Positions 50,685 through 58,415 of a stretch of 64,000 bases of DNA are shown piece after piece. The notes beneath the pieces were generated by a model that made no database searches, was not told the DNA's origin, and saw nothing but the letters and a program-made list of their open reading frames with translations. The translations under genes and the position numbers were made by a program. How positions within the stretch are numbered: position 1 is the stretch's first letter; each line of letters opens with the position of its first letter. The stretch covers positions 1-64,000 of the forward strand of contig NZ_FNFN01000010.1 of assembly GCF_900101045.1 (NCBI RefSeq). The letters run 5' to 3'. The DNA is from Nocardioides sp. YR527. GTDB lineage: Bacteria; Actinomycetota; Actinomycetes; Propionibacteriales; Nocardioidaceae.

Positions 50685-50757
50685 CTGGCGGGGCAGGGCT
50701 CGAACCTGCGCGGACCGGATTAACAATCCGGGGCTCTACCAACTGAGCTACCCGCCA
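50685..50757 (-). tRNA. tRNA-Asn (anticodon GUU)
   Basis: Acceptor TGGCGGG pairs with CCCGCCA, anticodon stem CCGGA/TCCGG with loop TTGTTAA, T arm GCAGG/CCTGC. It is first in the two-tRNA unit. The 82-base spacer to tRNA-Trp contains no supported gene. Confidence 0.93.
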
Positions 50758-50964
50758 TGGATGCCCACGAGACACAGGGAGCGAGCGACGAGAGGGAGAC
50801 CAAGACGTTCGCTACAACCTGTGTCCCGTGGGACTTCCCACCAACCCAAGGTTGGGGGTCTTACTGCCGGGGGCCGCGCCTGACGCAGCCGTATCTATGG
50901 AGGGGTCTGCCTGTACGGGCACCCCGGCAAGTCTTCGAATCACACTGCGGTGACTCTACGCGAA

Positions 50965-50994
50965 AGAGTACCAAACTACGCACGCACTACGCAA
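50965..50994 (-). promoter_or_regulatory. promoter of the tRNA-Asn/Trp unit with phased repeats
   Basis: TTGCGT (50989-50994) and TACTCT (50965-50970) are 18 bp apart on the minus strand. ACTACGCA copies start at 50975 and 50986. The downstream GTAGAGTCACCGCAGTGTG matches the late promoter at 38570. The leader from here to tRNA-Asn (about 200 bases) carries CCCACGGGACACAGG and its imperfect complement. Confidence 0.65.
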
Positions 50995-51592
50995 CGCGCG
51001 ATGCACCGCACTCGGTGCAGCAGCGCACCCACAGGTCGTGGACGCACAGGTCTTCCTTGGTCAGGACGTCCTCCACCTTGACCTTGCCGGCGGTCGGGCC
51101 TGGGGCCCGGTTCCGGATGGTCTGAGTGGTCACCCCGAGGAGTTTCGCGGCCACGTGCACGGGCACGATCTGCTGTGGCGTCTCCGGCGGCAGACGCCAC
51201 GGCGTCCCGTTCTTCCGGTCCTCCGCGGACGTGGGCGCGGGGTCCATCAGACGCCACGCCTGGTAGCGCCACTCCCGGAGTTCGTCCCGCAGGTCGGCCC
51301 GGTCCTCCTCGGCCATCCGCTCGAGGTGGGTGATCAGGAACAGCGCCATGCGGACCACCGACCCACCCACCGGGGGAGTGGTGTCGGCGGGGTCGCGTAC
51401 GGCATCCACCCACCACCGCAGGACCCGCACGAGCTTGTAGCGGTGCTCGATCACAGCCAGTTTGCCCGGGGGAGAGGACTCCGGGTCAGCGTGCGCCACC
51501 TGCTCGGAGGGCTCACCCACCTTCACGCTGTGCGCGTGGTGGAGATCGTCATACACCCCCGGGACACGCTGAAGCAGTTCGGTCAGGTTCAC
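50987..51592 (-). CDS. helix-turn-helix phage protein
   Basis: This 201-residue protein has an N-terminal helical part with VYDDLHHAHSVKVG and a C-terminal MerR/Hin-like helix-turn-helix, PVHVAAKLLGVTTQTIRNRA, then a CCTEC zinc-like end. It is likely a DNA-binding regulator. GTG 51592 is preferred with AAGGA upstream; the longer frame is low quality. Confidence 0.75.
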   Translation of the reverse strand: MNLTELLQRVPGVYDDLHHAHSVKVGEPSEQVAHADPESSPPGKLAVIEHRYKLVRVLRWWVDAVRDPADTTPPVGGSVVRMALFLITHLERMAEEDRADLRDELREWRYQAWRLMDPAPTSAEDRKNGTPWRLPPETPQQIVPVHVAAKLLGVTTQTIRNRAPGPTAGKVKVEDVLTKEDLCVHDLWVRCCTECGASRVA

Positions 51593-51596
51593 CGGA

Positions 51597-51761
51597 TCAC
51601 CGATCCTTGTTGCTCGAGGATGAACGGAGGTAGTCAGCACGGCACCGACAGAAGCGGACACCGCACCCGGGGACCCAGCGGGACCCGTGCAGCCACGGGG
51701 AGTGGCCACAGCCCGCACACCGGACCTTCGGGAAGAACCGGAGCCTCATCCACCAGAACAT
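51597..51761 (-). CDS. small Cys-rich basic protein
   Basis: This 54-residue protein begins MFWWMRLRFFPKVRCAGCGH and has CxxCGH and CRCRADYL pairs, a probable zinc site. GGAGGAGGGG lies directly upstream of ATG 51761. It overlaps the preceding gene by 16 bases. Confidence 0.65.
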   Translation of the reverse strand: MFWWMRLRFFPKVRCAGCGHSPWLHGSRWVPGCGVRFCRCRADYLRSSSSNKDR

Positions 51762-52018
51762 GACCCCTCCTCCAGCTCCCGGGCGCGAGCCCTCAGCACC
51801 ACCTCGGCGCGCTCCCATGCCTCACACCGGAGACACGGGTTCGCGATGTGCTGGCCAAGGCCGTGCATGAGTTGCCACTGCCGGACGATGTCGGCGGAGC
51901 GCACGAGCTCGGCGGCGATCTCGCGACGGATCGTGTCGGCGCGGAAGGCGGTGGGGTTGGCCTCCAGTCGCTCGGTGAGCGCCCCGAAGTCCAGCGGGTC
52001 AGTCTTGGTCTCAGTCAT
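51746..52018 (-). CDS. helical phage protein starting MTETKTD
   Basis: This 90-residue protein with ALTERLEANPTAFRADTIRR and IANPCLRCEAWERAEVVLRA has no known family. The N-terminus contains the ETKT pattern of the leaderless genes but with an extra Thr and a normal operon position. Confidence 0.7.
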   Translation of the reverse strand: MTETKTDPLDFGALTERLEANPTAFRADTIRREIAAELVRSADIVRQWQLMHGLGQHIANPCLRCEAWERAEVVLRARARELEEGSCSGG

Positions 52019-52376
52019 CGGCCTTCTCCTCCGTGCGGTATGGGTTGACCTGCTTGATGGCGAACAGCGTCAGGTTTGACCGGTGGGCCGCGCGGACGCC
52101 CTCCTCCCACGCCGCTCGCTTGGCCTGCTTCGGGTGGGGCGCGTACGGCATCACGTTGGCCAGCGCGATGCCGCCGGGGTAGCCCTCCACCATCACCACC
52201 GGTGTGTGGTCGCCCAGCAGCCACGCCACCGAGCGGGTGGTGCTCTTGCGGCCCTCGCCGTCCCTGACTCCGGGCCAGAAGACGACGGGCGAGCCGATCG
52301 GGCACAGCTCGTTGAACTGGTCGATCATGGCCGTGTGCTTCTTCGTGCGGCGCTCGGTGCGGGTCTGCTCACCCAT
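52011..52376 (-). CDS. conserved phage protein
   Basis: This 121-residue protein with GSPVVFWPGVRDGEGRKS and VVMVEGYPGGIALANVMP has a small beta-rich domain seen in other actinophages. No function is known. It overlaps both neighbours. Confidence 0.7.
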   Translation of the reverse strand: MGEQTRTERRTKKHTAMIDQFNELCPIGSPVVFWPGVRDGEGRKSTTRSVAWLLGDHTPVVMVEGYPGGIALANVMPYAPHPKQAKRAAWEEGVRAAHRSNLTLFAIKQVNPYRTEEKADD

Positions 52377-52731
52377 GGGTGGCCACCTCCTCGAACGGCG
52401 TGATCGTCGCCTCCACCGGGCACAGGCCGGGGCCCTCGTGACCGGACGGCAGGATGCAGGGCTGCGGCGGTCCGAACTCCCAGCGCTTCCCGTCGTGGTC
52501 GTACGGGGCCTTCTGCTGGTCGTGGACGATCTCGCAGGGAACCTCCGTACCCTCCACGTTCTCGTCGGGCGACGCGGTGGCGTCCTCGGAGATGTCCGGC
52601 CACTGGATACGGCAGGTCTCGCAGTAGGCGTAGCCGTCCTCGATCGTCACGTCGTTGAAGCAGTGGCCGCACGACGGGTACGGGATGTACAGGTTCGGCA
52701 GGGTGTCACCCAGCGTAAAGACCTCACTCAT
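52369..52731 (-). CDS. zinc-ribbon phage protein
   Basis: This 120-residue protein has CGHCFNDVTIEDGYAYCETC, a zinc ribbon, then an acidic middle and a Cys-containing tail. ATG 52731 is preferred. It overlaps neighbours on both sides. Confidence 0.7.
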   Translation of the reverse strand: MSEVFTLGDTLPNLYIPYPSCGHCFNDVTIEDGYAYCETCRIQWPDISEDATASPDENVEGTEVPCEIVHDQQKAPYDHDGKRWEFGPPQPCILPSGHEGPGLCPVEATITPFEEVATHG

Positions 52732-53641
52732 CGGAGCCACCCTCCAGGGCCTGGCCGGCAAGCGCCCAGATCACCAGCAGCGCCATACGCCGGTCCTTCG
52801 GGTCCTCACCCAGAGCCGCACCGCGGATCTCGGTCAGCGCCTCCCGGAGTCGGGCGACCTCGACCCGCGCGCCGGACAGCTGGATGCTGACGTTCTCGTG
52901 CTGCTGCTCGGTGCGCTCCATCTGGGCGGCCCAGTTCCTCTCACGCGCCGACGCGTCGTTGCGCTGGCGTTCCAGGTCCCGGGCGTCCTTCTCGGCCTTC
53001 GCGGCTGCCTTCGCGTAGCGCTCGCAGTCGCCATTCTTCTGCTGGCACGCCCTCGTCAGCCGCTGGTTCTCGGCCTCCAGCGCAGTGATCTTGTCCACCA
53101 CAGCCTCGATCAGCGGACGCTCCTCCTCGTAGCACGACCGGAACGCGGGGTGATCAGCGATCTGATACCACGCCTTCACGCGCTGGTCTTCCTCGACGTT
53201 CGGCGCGGCGTCCTTCAGTCGCTTGTTCTCGGTCTCCAGGCGCTCGGCCTCACGGCCCGCGGTGTGCAGGTTCCGCGTGGTCGCGGTCTCTCCCTGGTTG
53301 TCGCACTCCTCGATGCGGAACCCGCCGATCTCCACGGCGGAGTTGGTGCCGGCCAGTGCCTCGGCGGCGTCCAGCATCGTCAGCGCCCGCTCGATCCGAG
53401 TCGGCATGTCGTCGGGCTCGGCGGTGACGACCGCCAGGCCGGCGAGGTCCATCGCCTTGAGTCCGCGTTCGGCCATGTGCCGAGGTGCGTTGTATCCAGC
53501 GCCAGGCAGGTGCGCTACGTCGGCGAACTCCTCGGTCAGCACCTTCAGCGCCTCGGGGGCGTGGTGGACGCTGGGGGACCCGTGGGGGGTCGTGTTGTGG
53601 TGGCCGCCGTCCTTGAACGGTGGCGGGATCTGGTCAGTCAT
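52724..53641 (-). CDS. coiled-coil phage protein
   Basis: This 305-residue protein has a Pro/His-rich N-terminus (MTDQIPPPFKDGGHH), a globular part and a long coiled coil (VVDKITALEAENQRLTRACQ to QLSGARVEVARLREALTE). ATG 53641 has GGGAGACC directly before it. No family is recognised. Confidence 0.7.
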   Translation of the reverse strand: MTDQIPPPFKDGGHHNTTPHGSPSVHHAPEALKVLTEEFADVAHLPGAGYNAPRHMAERGLKAMDLAGLAVVTAEPDDMPTRIERALTMLDAAEALAGTNSAVEIGGFRIEECDNQGETATTRNLHTAGREAERLETENKRLKDAAPNVEEDQRVKAWYQIADHPAFRSCYEEERPLIEAVVDKITALEAENQRLTRACQQKNGDCERYAKAAAKAEKDARDLERQRNDASARERNWAAQMERTEQQHENVSIQLSGARVEVARLREALTEIRGAALGEDPKDRRMALLVIWALAGQALEGGSDE

Positions 53642-53798
53642 GGTCTCCCTTTCGTGACTGAAGTTCTTCGGTCTGTGCCTTGGACAGCTCGTCCTGAGCC
53701 GCCTTGATTCGGGCCGGAGTTGCGCCGGGGTTCTCACTCACCCGACGCAACTCCGCAGTGGCGGCACGCAGCCGCCCAACCGCACCCCGAAGGGCCAC
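53634..53798 (-). CDS. small helical protein
   Basis: This 54-residue protein begins VALRGAVGRLRAATAELRRV and ends in a Glu/Gln-rich helix. GTG start overlaps the upstream TAG as TAGTG. It is the coupled partner of the basic protein before it. Confidence 0.6.
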   Translation of the reverse strand: MALRGAVGRLRAATAELRRVSENPGATPARIKAAQDELSKAQTEELQSRKGDHD

Positions 53799-53944
53799 TA
53801 CCAGGTCTTTCGGCCGTTCCGGCGGGCCCGCTTCGCGGCCTTCCGTGCGGCCTTCGGCGACAGGCCCAGAGCGGTGAAGCGCTCCTTCTTGACCTTCGAC
53901 TTCTTGGCCTTCTTGCCCTTGCTGGGCGGTACGAACCACGGCAT
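53798..53944 (-). CDS. small Lys/Arg-rich protein
   Basis: This 48-residue protein starts MPWFVPPSKGKKAKKSKVKK and ends in KAARKAAKRARRNGRKTW, with strong positive charge. It probably binds nucleic acid. GAGGAG in the preceding leader peptide gene serves as its ribosome site, 8 bases away. Confidence 0.75.
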   Translation of the reverse strand: MPWFVPPSKGKKAKKSKVKKERFTALGLSPKAARKAAKRARRNGRKTW

Positions 53945-53949
53945 GGAGA

Positions 53950-53985
53950 TCACTCCTCTTTGGTTGGTGGTCTATCGGTCTCCAC
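53950..53985 (-). CDS. 11-residue leader peptide METDRPPTKEE
   Basis: The GTG lies 5 bases past a TAGATT -10 box, so it would be at or next to the mRNA 5' end. The last codons GAGGAG form the ribosome site of the next gene, so translation of the leader would affect it. The first codons match the ATGGAGACC block of other phage genes. Confidence 0.55.
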   Translation of the reverse strand: METDRPPTKEE

Positions 53986-53990
53986 CACCA

Positions 53991-54030
53991 AATCTAGAGC
54001 ACTACGCACCAACTACGCAAGCACTGCGCA
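53991..54030 (-). promoter_or_regulatory. leaderless promoter with three 11-bp repeats
   Basis: TTGCGT (54015-54020) and TAGATT (53991-53996) are 18 bp apart. ACTACGCA, ACTACGCA and ACTGCGCA start at 54001, 54012 and 54023, exactly 11 bp apart. It lies in the 3' end of the HNH gene. Confidence 0.75.
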
Positions 54031-54429
54031 TACACCAAAATCGGGTATGTCGGGCACGTCGGCCTCGGGGACGAGGGTCCAGCCGCCGTGGTTGTCGAGG
54101 AGCACGAACCCGTCGCGCCACGTCAGTACCGGCACCTCGGCGGGAGGCAGGCCGTAGCGAGACACCGACAGCCCCAGATGGCGGCCCATCGTCGGGTTCG
54201 CCTCCACCCAGCCATGGCACCCCGTGGTGCCCGACCCGCACAGCGTGATCAGGTTCGCGGGCTCGTTGATCCACGAGGCTCGAGTGCCGCCCATGCCGCG
54301 GGCTACCCGGTGCTGGGTGGTCAGGTCACGCGGAGAACCGCAACGGACACAGGCGTGCCCGTCGCGGTCTCTCACTGCCCGTACCGTCTTCGCGGACGGG
54401 TCCGTACGCCTCACTTCTTCCGCGCCCAC
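54013..54429 (-). CDS. HNH endonuclease
   Basis: This 138-residue protein has VRDRDGHACVRCGSPRDLTT, QHRVARGMGG and NLITLCGSGTTGCHGWVEAN, the zinc-bound HNH fold. Phage HNH proteins near early genes may aid packaging, recombination or host DNA breakdown. GTG start overlapping the upstream gene. Confidence 0.85.
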   Translation of the reverse strand: MGAEEVRRTDPSAKTVRAVRDRDGHACVRCGSPRDLTTQHRVARGMGGTRASWINEPANLITLCGSGTTGCHGWVEANPTMGRHLGLSVSRYGLPPAEVPVLTWRDGFVLLDNHGGWTLVPEADVPDIPDFGVCAVLA

Positions 54430-54665
54430 ATCTTGCCGTGGTCCGCGCAGGCGATCCCCTCACCCGTCGCGGGGTGGGTGTTGCCGTCCGCGCACGACGT
54501 GCAGCACGCCAGGCCACGACCAACAACACCGCCCCGCCCCCGCTTCTGGCCCTTGCCAGCCACAGAGGTCCGGTTCAGGCGGGCCATGCAGTCTTCGGAA
54601 CCCATGCGGCACGAGGTGCACGCGGTGGGCTGGATCTCCAGGCTTTCGCCGATCGGGTCGGCCAT
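54411..54665 (-). CDS. Cys-rich phage protein
   Basis: This 84-residue protein has CTSCRMGSEDC and CCTSCADGNTHPATGEGIAC, two probable zinc knuckles. ATG 54665 overlaps the ssb stop (TGATG). Function is unknown. Confidence 0.65.
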   Translation of the reverse strand: MADPIGESLEIQPTACTSCRMGSEDCMARLNRTSVAGKGQKRGRGGVVGRGLACCTSCADGNTHPATGEGIACADHGKMWARKK

Positions 54666-55132
54666 CAGAACGGCGGCTCGTCGGCGGGGGCCGGGGTCGC
54701 CCACGGGTCGTTCGCCGGCGGAGCGGCCCACGGGTCACGCTGGCCCTGCTGGGGCCGGTGCTGCTGTCCCTGCTGGCCGCGGGGACGGGTCGACGCAGGG
54801 ATGATGCCCACGGTCGCGTAGTCGAGCTCGATGGACTCCCGCTTCTCGCCGTTCTTCTCGTACTCCCGGGCGATCAGGGTCCCGGTGACGATGACCTTCG
54901 CGGACTGGACGTTGCCCAGGGCCTCGGCCAGGTCCTCGGCGGCCTGCTCCCAGAGCGTGACGCGGATGAACGGGGACCGTCCCCCGTCCTCCCACTCGTT
55001 GGTCTGCTTGTTGCGGGTCCGCTTGTTGGCGACCACGGTCAGGTTGCAGACGGCCTTACCCGACGCCTCCAGGAACCGCAGTTCCGCGGGCCCGGTGGTG
55101 TTGCCGACGATGGTGATGGTGGGCAGAGTCAT
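54665..55132 (-). CDS. ssb: single-stranded DNA-binding protein
   Basis: This 155-residue protein has an OB fold with TLPTITIVGNTTGPAELRFL, VCNLTVVANKR and PFIRVTLWEQAAEDLAEAL, then a Pro/Gln-rich linker and acidic tip ADEPPF. It coats single strands in phage replication and recruits partners by the tail. It lies between the early regulators and the Cys-rich gene. Confidence 0.93.
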   Translation of the reverse strand: MTLPTITIVGNTTGPAELRFLEASGKAVCNLTVVANKRTRNKQTNEWEDGGRSPFIRVTLWEQAAEDLAEALGNVQSAKVIVTGTLIAREYEKNGEKRESIELDYATVGIIPASTRPRGQQGQQHRPQQGQRDPWAAPPANDPWATPAPADEPPF

Positions 55133-55158
55133 TCTGGTGGTTCTCCTTGTGTGTTGGG

Positions 55159-55857
55159 TTACGCGGCTCGGTACTGATTGCCGTTGAACTTCGGGTCCCG
55201 GCGCAGCAGCCGGAAGTAGAGGTCCATGTGCCCGTGGCGCTTGCACCACCGGTTCAGGCCCTCCTGAGACACCCCGATCTCCTCGGCTGCCTGCTTCGCG
55301 GTCTGCTCGGCCTCGTCGGCACGCTGCAACAGGGCCAGACGGTCCGGCTTCGGCTTGGGCGGGATCGCAGCGGCCGCGGGGGCCTCGTCGTTGTCGATGT
55401 CGTCCCACGCCAGCGGCGGAACCCATCCGTTCTTGCGGGCCGCGGCCATGGCGCGGGACTTCCCGAACGAGTCCGGCGGGACCCGCATCGACAGGCGTTC
55501 GTACGCCGTCGCGATCCGCTCGAACGTCGGGACCGTGATCTGGTCGTGGTACTTGGCGTACTGGAGCCCCTGACGATCGTTGAACCCTGCGGCCTCCGCA
55601 ATCTGGGTGTTCGTCCACCCGATCGCCTGTAGGGCCTCGATGCGTCGACGTGCGCCCAAGGTCGAGACCTTCCGGACCTTCCCCTGGTAGTCGTTCACCC
55701 GGCGCTGTTTGTCGTAGCGGGCCTTTGCGATCAGGCAGGGGTCGCACTGCGGGACATCGGCGCGGTGGTGCGCCCAGTGGCCGGCGGTGGTGCCGTGGCG
55801 GGGGTCGTCGGGGTCTGCGATCAGGTCGACCGCGAGCCCCTTCGTGTGGCCGCCCAT
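55159..55857 (-). CDS. DNA-binding phage protein with two helix-turn-helix segments
   Basis: This 232-residue protein has HGTTAGHWAHHRADVPQCDP followed by CLIAKARYDK, similar to WhiB-adjacent actinophage proteins, then RIEALQAIGWTNTQIAEAAG and KQAAEEIGVSQEGLNRWCKR, two helix-turn-helix units. Probably a regulator of early genes. ATG 55857 is chosen on composition and overlaps the next gene. Confidence 0.75.
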   Translation of the reverse strand: MGGHTKGLAVDLIADPDDPRHGTTAGHWAHHRADVPQCDPCLIAKARYDKQRRVNDYQGKVRKVSTLGARRRIEALQAIGWTNTQIAEAAGFNDRQGLQYAKYHDQITVPTFERIATAYERLSMRVPPDSFGKSRAMAAARKNGWVPPLAWDDIDNDEAPAAAAIPPKPKPDRLALLQRADEAEQTAKQAAEEIGVSQEGLNRWCKRHGHMDLYFRLLRRDPKFNGNQYRAA

Positions 55858-56069
55858 CACGCCACCTCGAGCTGGCCGGTCTGGTGCCGCCACTGGCCGG
55901 AGAGCCCCGTCATGTAGTCCTTCAACTGGGGCATGGGCCGCGTCTCCTTGAACTCCGCGATCTCGGTGTCGTACCCGATCGCGGTCTCCTCGGCCGCCTG
56001 CTCCCACGTGATCATGTCGAGGTTCCAGTGGTCCCAGATGAACCGAACCCACGGGTTCCACTTCTTCAT
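55857..56069 (-). CDS. small Trp-rich protein
   Basis: This 70-residue protein begins MKKWNPWVRFIWDHWNLDMI and has six Trp. No family is recognised. It is coupled to the methyltransferase on one side and the HTH gene on the other. Confidence 0.65.
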   Translation of the reverse strand: MKKWNPWVRFIWDHWNLDMITWEQAAEETAIGYDTEIAEFKETRPMPQLKDYMTGLSGQWRHQTGQLEVA

Positions 56070-57721
56070 GCGAGCACCCGCGCAACCTGGCGGCCCAGCC
56101 AGTGAGCGACGTTCACCGCCACGGCGTTACCGGCCTGCTTCTGCTGCTCAGCCTTGGACCCGGTGATGACGTAGGTCTGCGGGAACGCCTGGGCGTTCGC
56201 GGCCTCCCGCGGCGACAGCATCCGGAAGTAGCAGTCCTCCACCGAGATCTCGACCCGGAGTACGCCGTGCTGGTCGTGGGTCGCGATGGTCGACAGCGGC
56301 GCAGCCTGGGCGGCGTACGGCTTCGCGCCCTTGCGGTAGGGGATGACCAAGCTCTTGTTGACCTGGGTCGTCATCGTGCGCAGTGGCTCGGACACGGCCT
56401 TGTTCATCGACGGGTCGCCCTCGGCGTACCCACCATGATGGGCGGACACGAACGCGCCCGGGGGCACGGTGAGGCCGTGGTGGAACCCGCCAGCGGTGAA
56501 CCCCTGAAGCGGTGCGGACGACACCGGGGTGTTGCCGCCGTTGCGGCGGAGCATCGTCACGAACGCCTCAGTCATCGCCAGGGCTTCGCCGTTCTTCACC
56601 GTGCGCGAGGGCATCGGCCGGCCATCGGGGTCGAACGCCCGGTGGCCGCCGTTCGCGCCGTGGTTCAGGGTGAGGACGGCCTTGCGTGCCTCGTCGGTGA
56701 GCGCTACCCCGTTCTGGATCGCGGTCACCTGGGCAGGGGTCGGGGACGAGTCCACGGGCCACGCCCGGACGTAGTTGTTGTTCGCGCCGGACGCACCGTC
56801 GTAGGTGTTGCCGCCAGCGGCGACCAGGGCAGGGTTCCCGATGGTCTCCAGGCCCATCTTGATGCGGCGCATGGTCGCGGCACCGAGGGGCTTCGCCCGG
56901 TCACCGATGCGGGTCCCGAGGTCGGTCCAGTCGATCGCAGCCGCCGCGGGAGCCACGTACGGCTCCACGATCTCGGGGCACTGCGGACACACGTACACGT
57001 ACTGCTTGCCGTACTTCCCGATCCGGCGGCCCTGCTTCTTCCACGCCTGCTTGGCGGGCACCACACAGTCGCAGCGGCCACAGAACGCCATCGGGCGGGG
57101 CTCCACGTCGGGGAGCTTGATGCCCTTGCGGGTCAGCACGACGTACAGGCGGTCGCGCCACTGCGGGGCGTTGGGGTTCTCATCGGTGTAGCCGACGTGC
57201 GCGGCCGACACAGACACGAACTGGTGGTTGTAGCCGAGAGCGGTCATCCCGGACAGCCACACGTCGAACAGGGGCCAGTCGGCGGCCTCCGCCACGTTCT
57301 CGACCAGGACGGCCTTGTAGCTTTTGACTTCAGCCGCGCGGATGACTTCCCAGAACGTGGTCCGGGTCCGCTCGAACGCAGCCTGGGGGAGGGGGTTGCC
57401 CTCGGCGGTCAGGTTGTCCTCGTCGTCCCCGAGGCCCAACGCAAGCGCACCCTGGCCCAGGGGCTTCTTCGACCGGCCGCCGGCGGGGGAGAGTTCGGTG
57501 CAGATGGGGGAGGCCCACAGGATGTCCGTGTCCGGGAGGTAGCGGAAGTCCACGCCGGACAGGTCGGCGCACACGTGCTCGGTGTCGGGGTGGTTGCTGG
57601 AGTGGGTCTCGATGGCCCGGTTCCAGTGGTTCGCGGCGAGCTTCACCTGGAAGCCAGCGCCCACGAGCCCGGTGCTCGAGCCGCCCATGCCGCAGAAGAA
57701 GTCAGTGGCGGAGAAGGTCAC
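56066..57721 (-). CDS. DNA (cytosine-5-)-methyltransferase
   Basis: This 551-residue protein has motif I FCGMGGSSTGL, motif IV ASPICTELSPAGG with the catalytic Cys, motif VI VLVENVAEA and motif VIII QWRDRLYVV. A Cys-rich insert, FCGRCDCVVPA to YVCPQCPEI, near residues 215-260 is unusual. No cognate restriction gene is adjacent, so it probably protects phage DNA or alters host methylation. Confidence 0.9.
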   Translation of the reverse strand: MTFSATDFFCGMGGSSTGLVGAGFQVKLAANHWNRAIETHSSNHPDTEHVCADLSGVDFRYLPDTDILWASPICTELSPAGGRSKKPLGQGALALGLGDDEDNLTAEGNPLPQAAFERTRTTFWEVIRAAEVKSYKAVLVENVAEAADWPLFDVWLSGMTALGYNHQFVSVSAAHVGYTDENPNAPQWRDRLYVVLTRKGIKLPDVEPRPMAFCGRCDCVVPAKQAWKKQGRRIGKYGKQYVYVCPQCPEIVEPYVAPAAAAIDWTDLGTRIGDRAKPLGAATMRRIKMGLETIGNPALVAAGGNTYDGASGANNNYVRAWPVDSSPTPAQVTAIQNGVALTDEARKAVLTLNHGANGGHRAFDPDGRPMPSRTVKNGEALAMTEAFVTMLRRNGGNTPVSSAPLQGFTAGGFHHGLTVPPGAFVSAHHGGYAEGDPSMNKAVSEPLRTMTTQVNKSLVIPYRKGAKPYAAQAAPLSTIATHDQHGVLRVEISVEDCYFRMLSPREAANAQAFPQTYVITGSKAEQQKQAGNAVAVNVAHWLGRQVARVLA

Positions 57722-58071
57722 AGGACCACCTCGGCGGGGCCCGTGATGAGCATCCGGCGAACCAGGGAGGGGTTCCCGCGGGCGTTGGACGTGTAGTCAC
57801 GGGCGAACTTCTCCGACGACCACCACTCATCGGTGTGCCCCTCGGCGGTCTCCCAACGGGTTCCGTACTGCCAAACGAGGTCATCGTTAGGGATGCTCAC
57901 GGTCACGTGGGTGGTGGGCACGGGGTCGAAGTGGTTGCCGTAGTAGCCCGCCTTGCGGCACGCAGCCGTGATCAGGCTGTGGCCGGAGCGGGTCTGCCCG
58001 CAGTGGATGCAGGTTTCGGCACCGGGCTCCAGGTTGTTCGCCGCAAACGGCGTCTCGGTCTTGGTCTCCAT
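57718..58071 (-). CDS. phage protein starting METKTE, zinc-like
   Basis: This 117-residue protein has CIHCGQTRSGHSLITAACRK, a probable zinc finger, and YGTRWETAEGHTDEWWSSEK. Its ATG is 7 bases from a TATTAT box, so the mRNA should be leaderless. It overlaps the methyltransferase, which would be co-transcribed. Confidence 0.75.
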   Translation of the reverse strand: METKTETPFAANNLEPGAETCIHCGQTRSGHSLITAACRKAGYYGNHFDPVPTTHVTVSIPNDDLVWQYGTRWETAEGHTDEWWSSEKFARDYTSNARGNPSLVRRMLITGPAEVVL

Positions 58072-58078
58072 GGCATCG

Positions 58079-58117
58079 ATAATACGCACTGCGCACCAAC
58101 TACGCAACCACTACGCA
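58079..58117 (-). promoter_or_regulatory. leaderless promoter with three 11-bp repeats
   Basis: TTGCGT (58102-58107) and TATTAT (58079-58084) are 17 bp apart. ACTGCGCA, ACTACGCA and ACTACGCA start at 58088, 58099 and 58110, exactly 11 bp apart. This is the best -10 of the series. Confidence 0.8.
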
Positions 58118-58131
58118 CCCCAAAATACGAA

Positions 58132-58158
58132 GTGCCCCCGCCATCACGACGGGGGCAC
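58132..58158 (-). terminator. terminator after the CxxC gene
   Basis: GTGCCCCCG pairs perfectly with CGGGGGCAC around 9 bases, upstream of the next promoter. Confidence 0.85.
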
Positions 58159-58180
58159 CACAGGGGAGAGGGTCAGGGGG

Positions 58181-58363
58181 TCATTCGAAAACCGTGGTGT
58201 CTTCGTATGGGCACCACCGGCACGAACGCGTATGGGTGGGTGGGTTCACGGTTACGCGGATCGCGTCCTTTCGTCCGCACTCAGGACAGGTGCGAGCCGC
58301 TGCCCGCTTCTGCTGGGTGCGTCGCCTGTCGTAGTCGCCTCGTCTGCTGTGTGTGCGTGCCAT
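58181..58363 (-). CDS. small basic zinc-finger protein
   Basis: This 60-residue protein begins MARTHSRRGDYDRRRTQQKR and has CPECGRKD and CRWCPYED pairs, forming a zinc ribbon on a basic tail. It probably binds nucleic acid. It follows the helicase gene, with the terminator after it. Confidence 0.7.
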   Translation of the reverse strand: MARTHSRRGDYDRRRTQQKRAAARTCPECGRKDAIRVTVNPPTHTRSCRWCPYEDTTVFE

Positions 58364-58415
58364 GTAGGGGAGAGTCCTCACGAGCTCGATTCGAAACAGT
58401 CGGACCGGATGTTTC

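Noticed and set aside
50757..51125. Plus-strand frame across the tRNA promoter region
   Set aside because: It crosses a tRNA end, the promoter and the antisense of the HTH gene; composition is unlike a protein gene.
53798..53939. Longer frame extending the 54-residue helical gene upstream
   Set aside because: The extension runs out of frame through the better supported Lys/Arg-rich gene.
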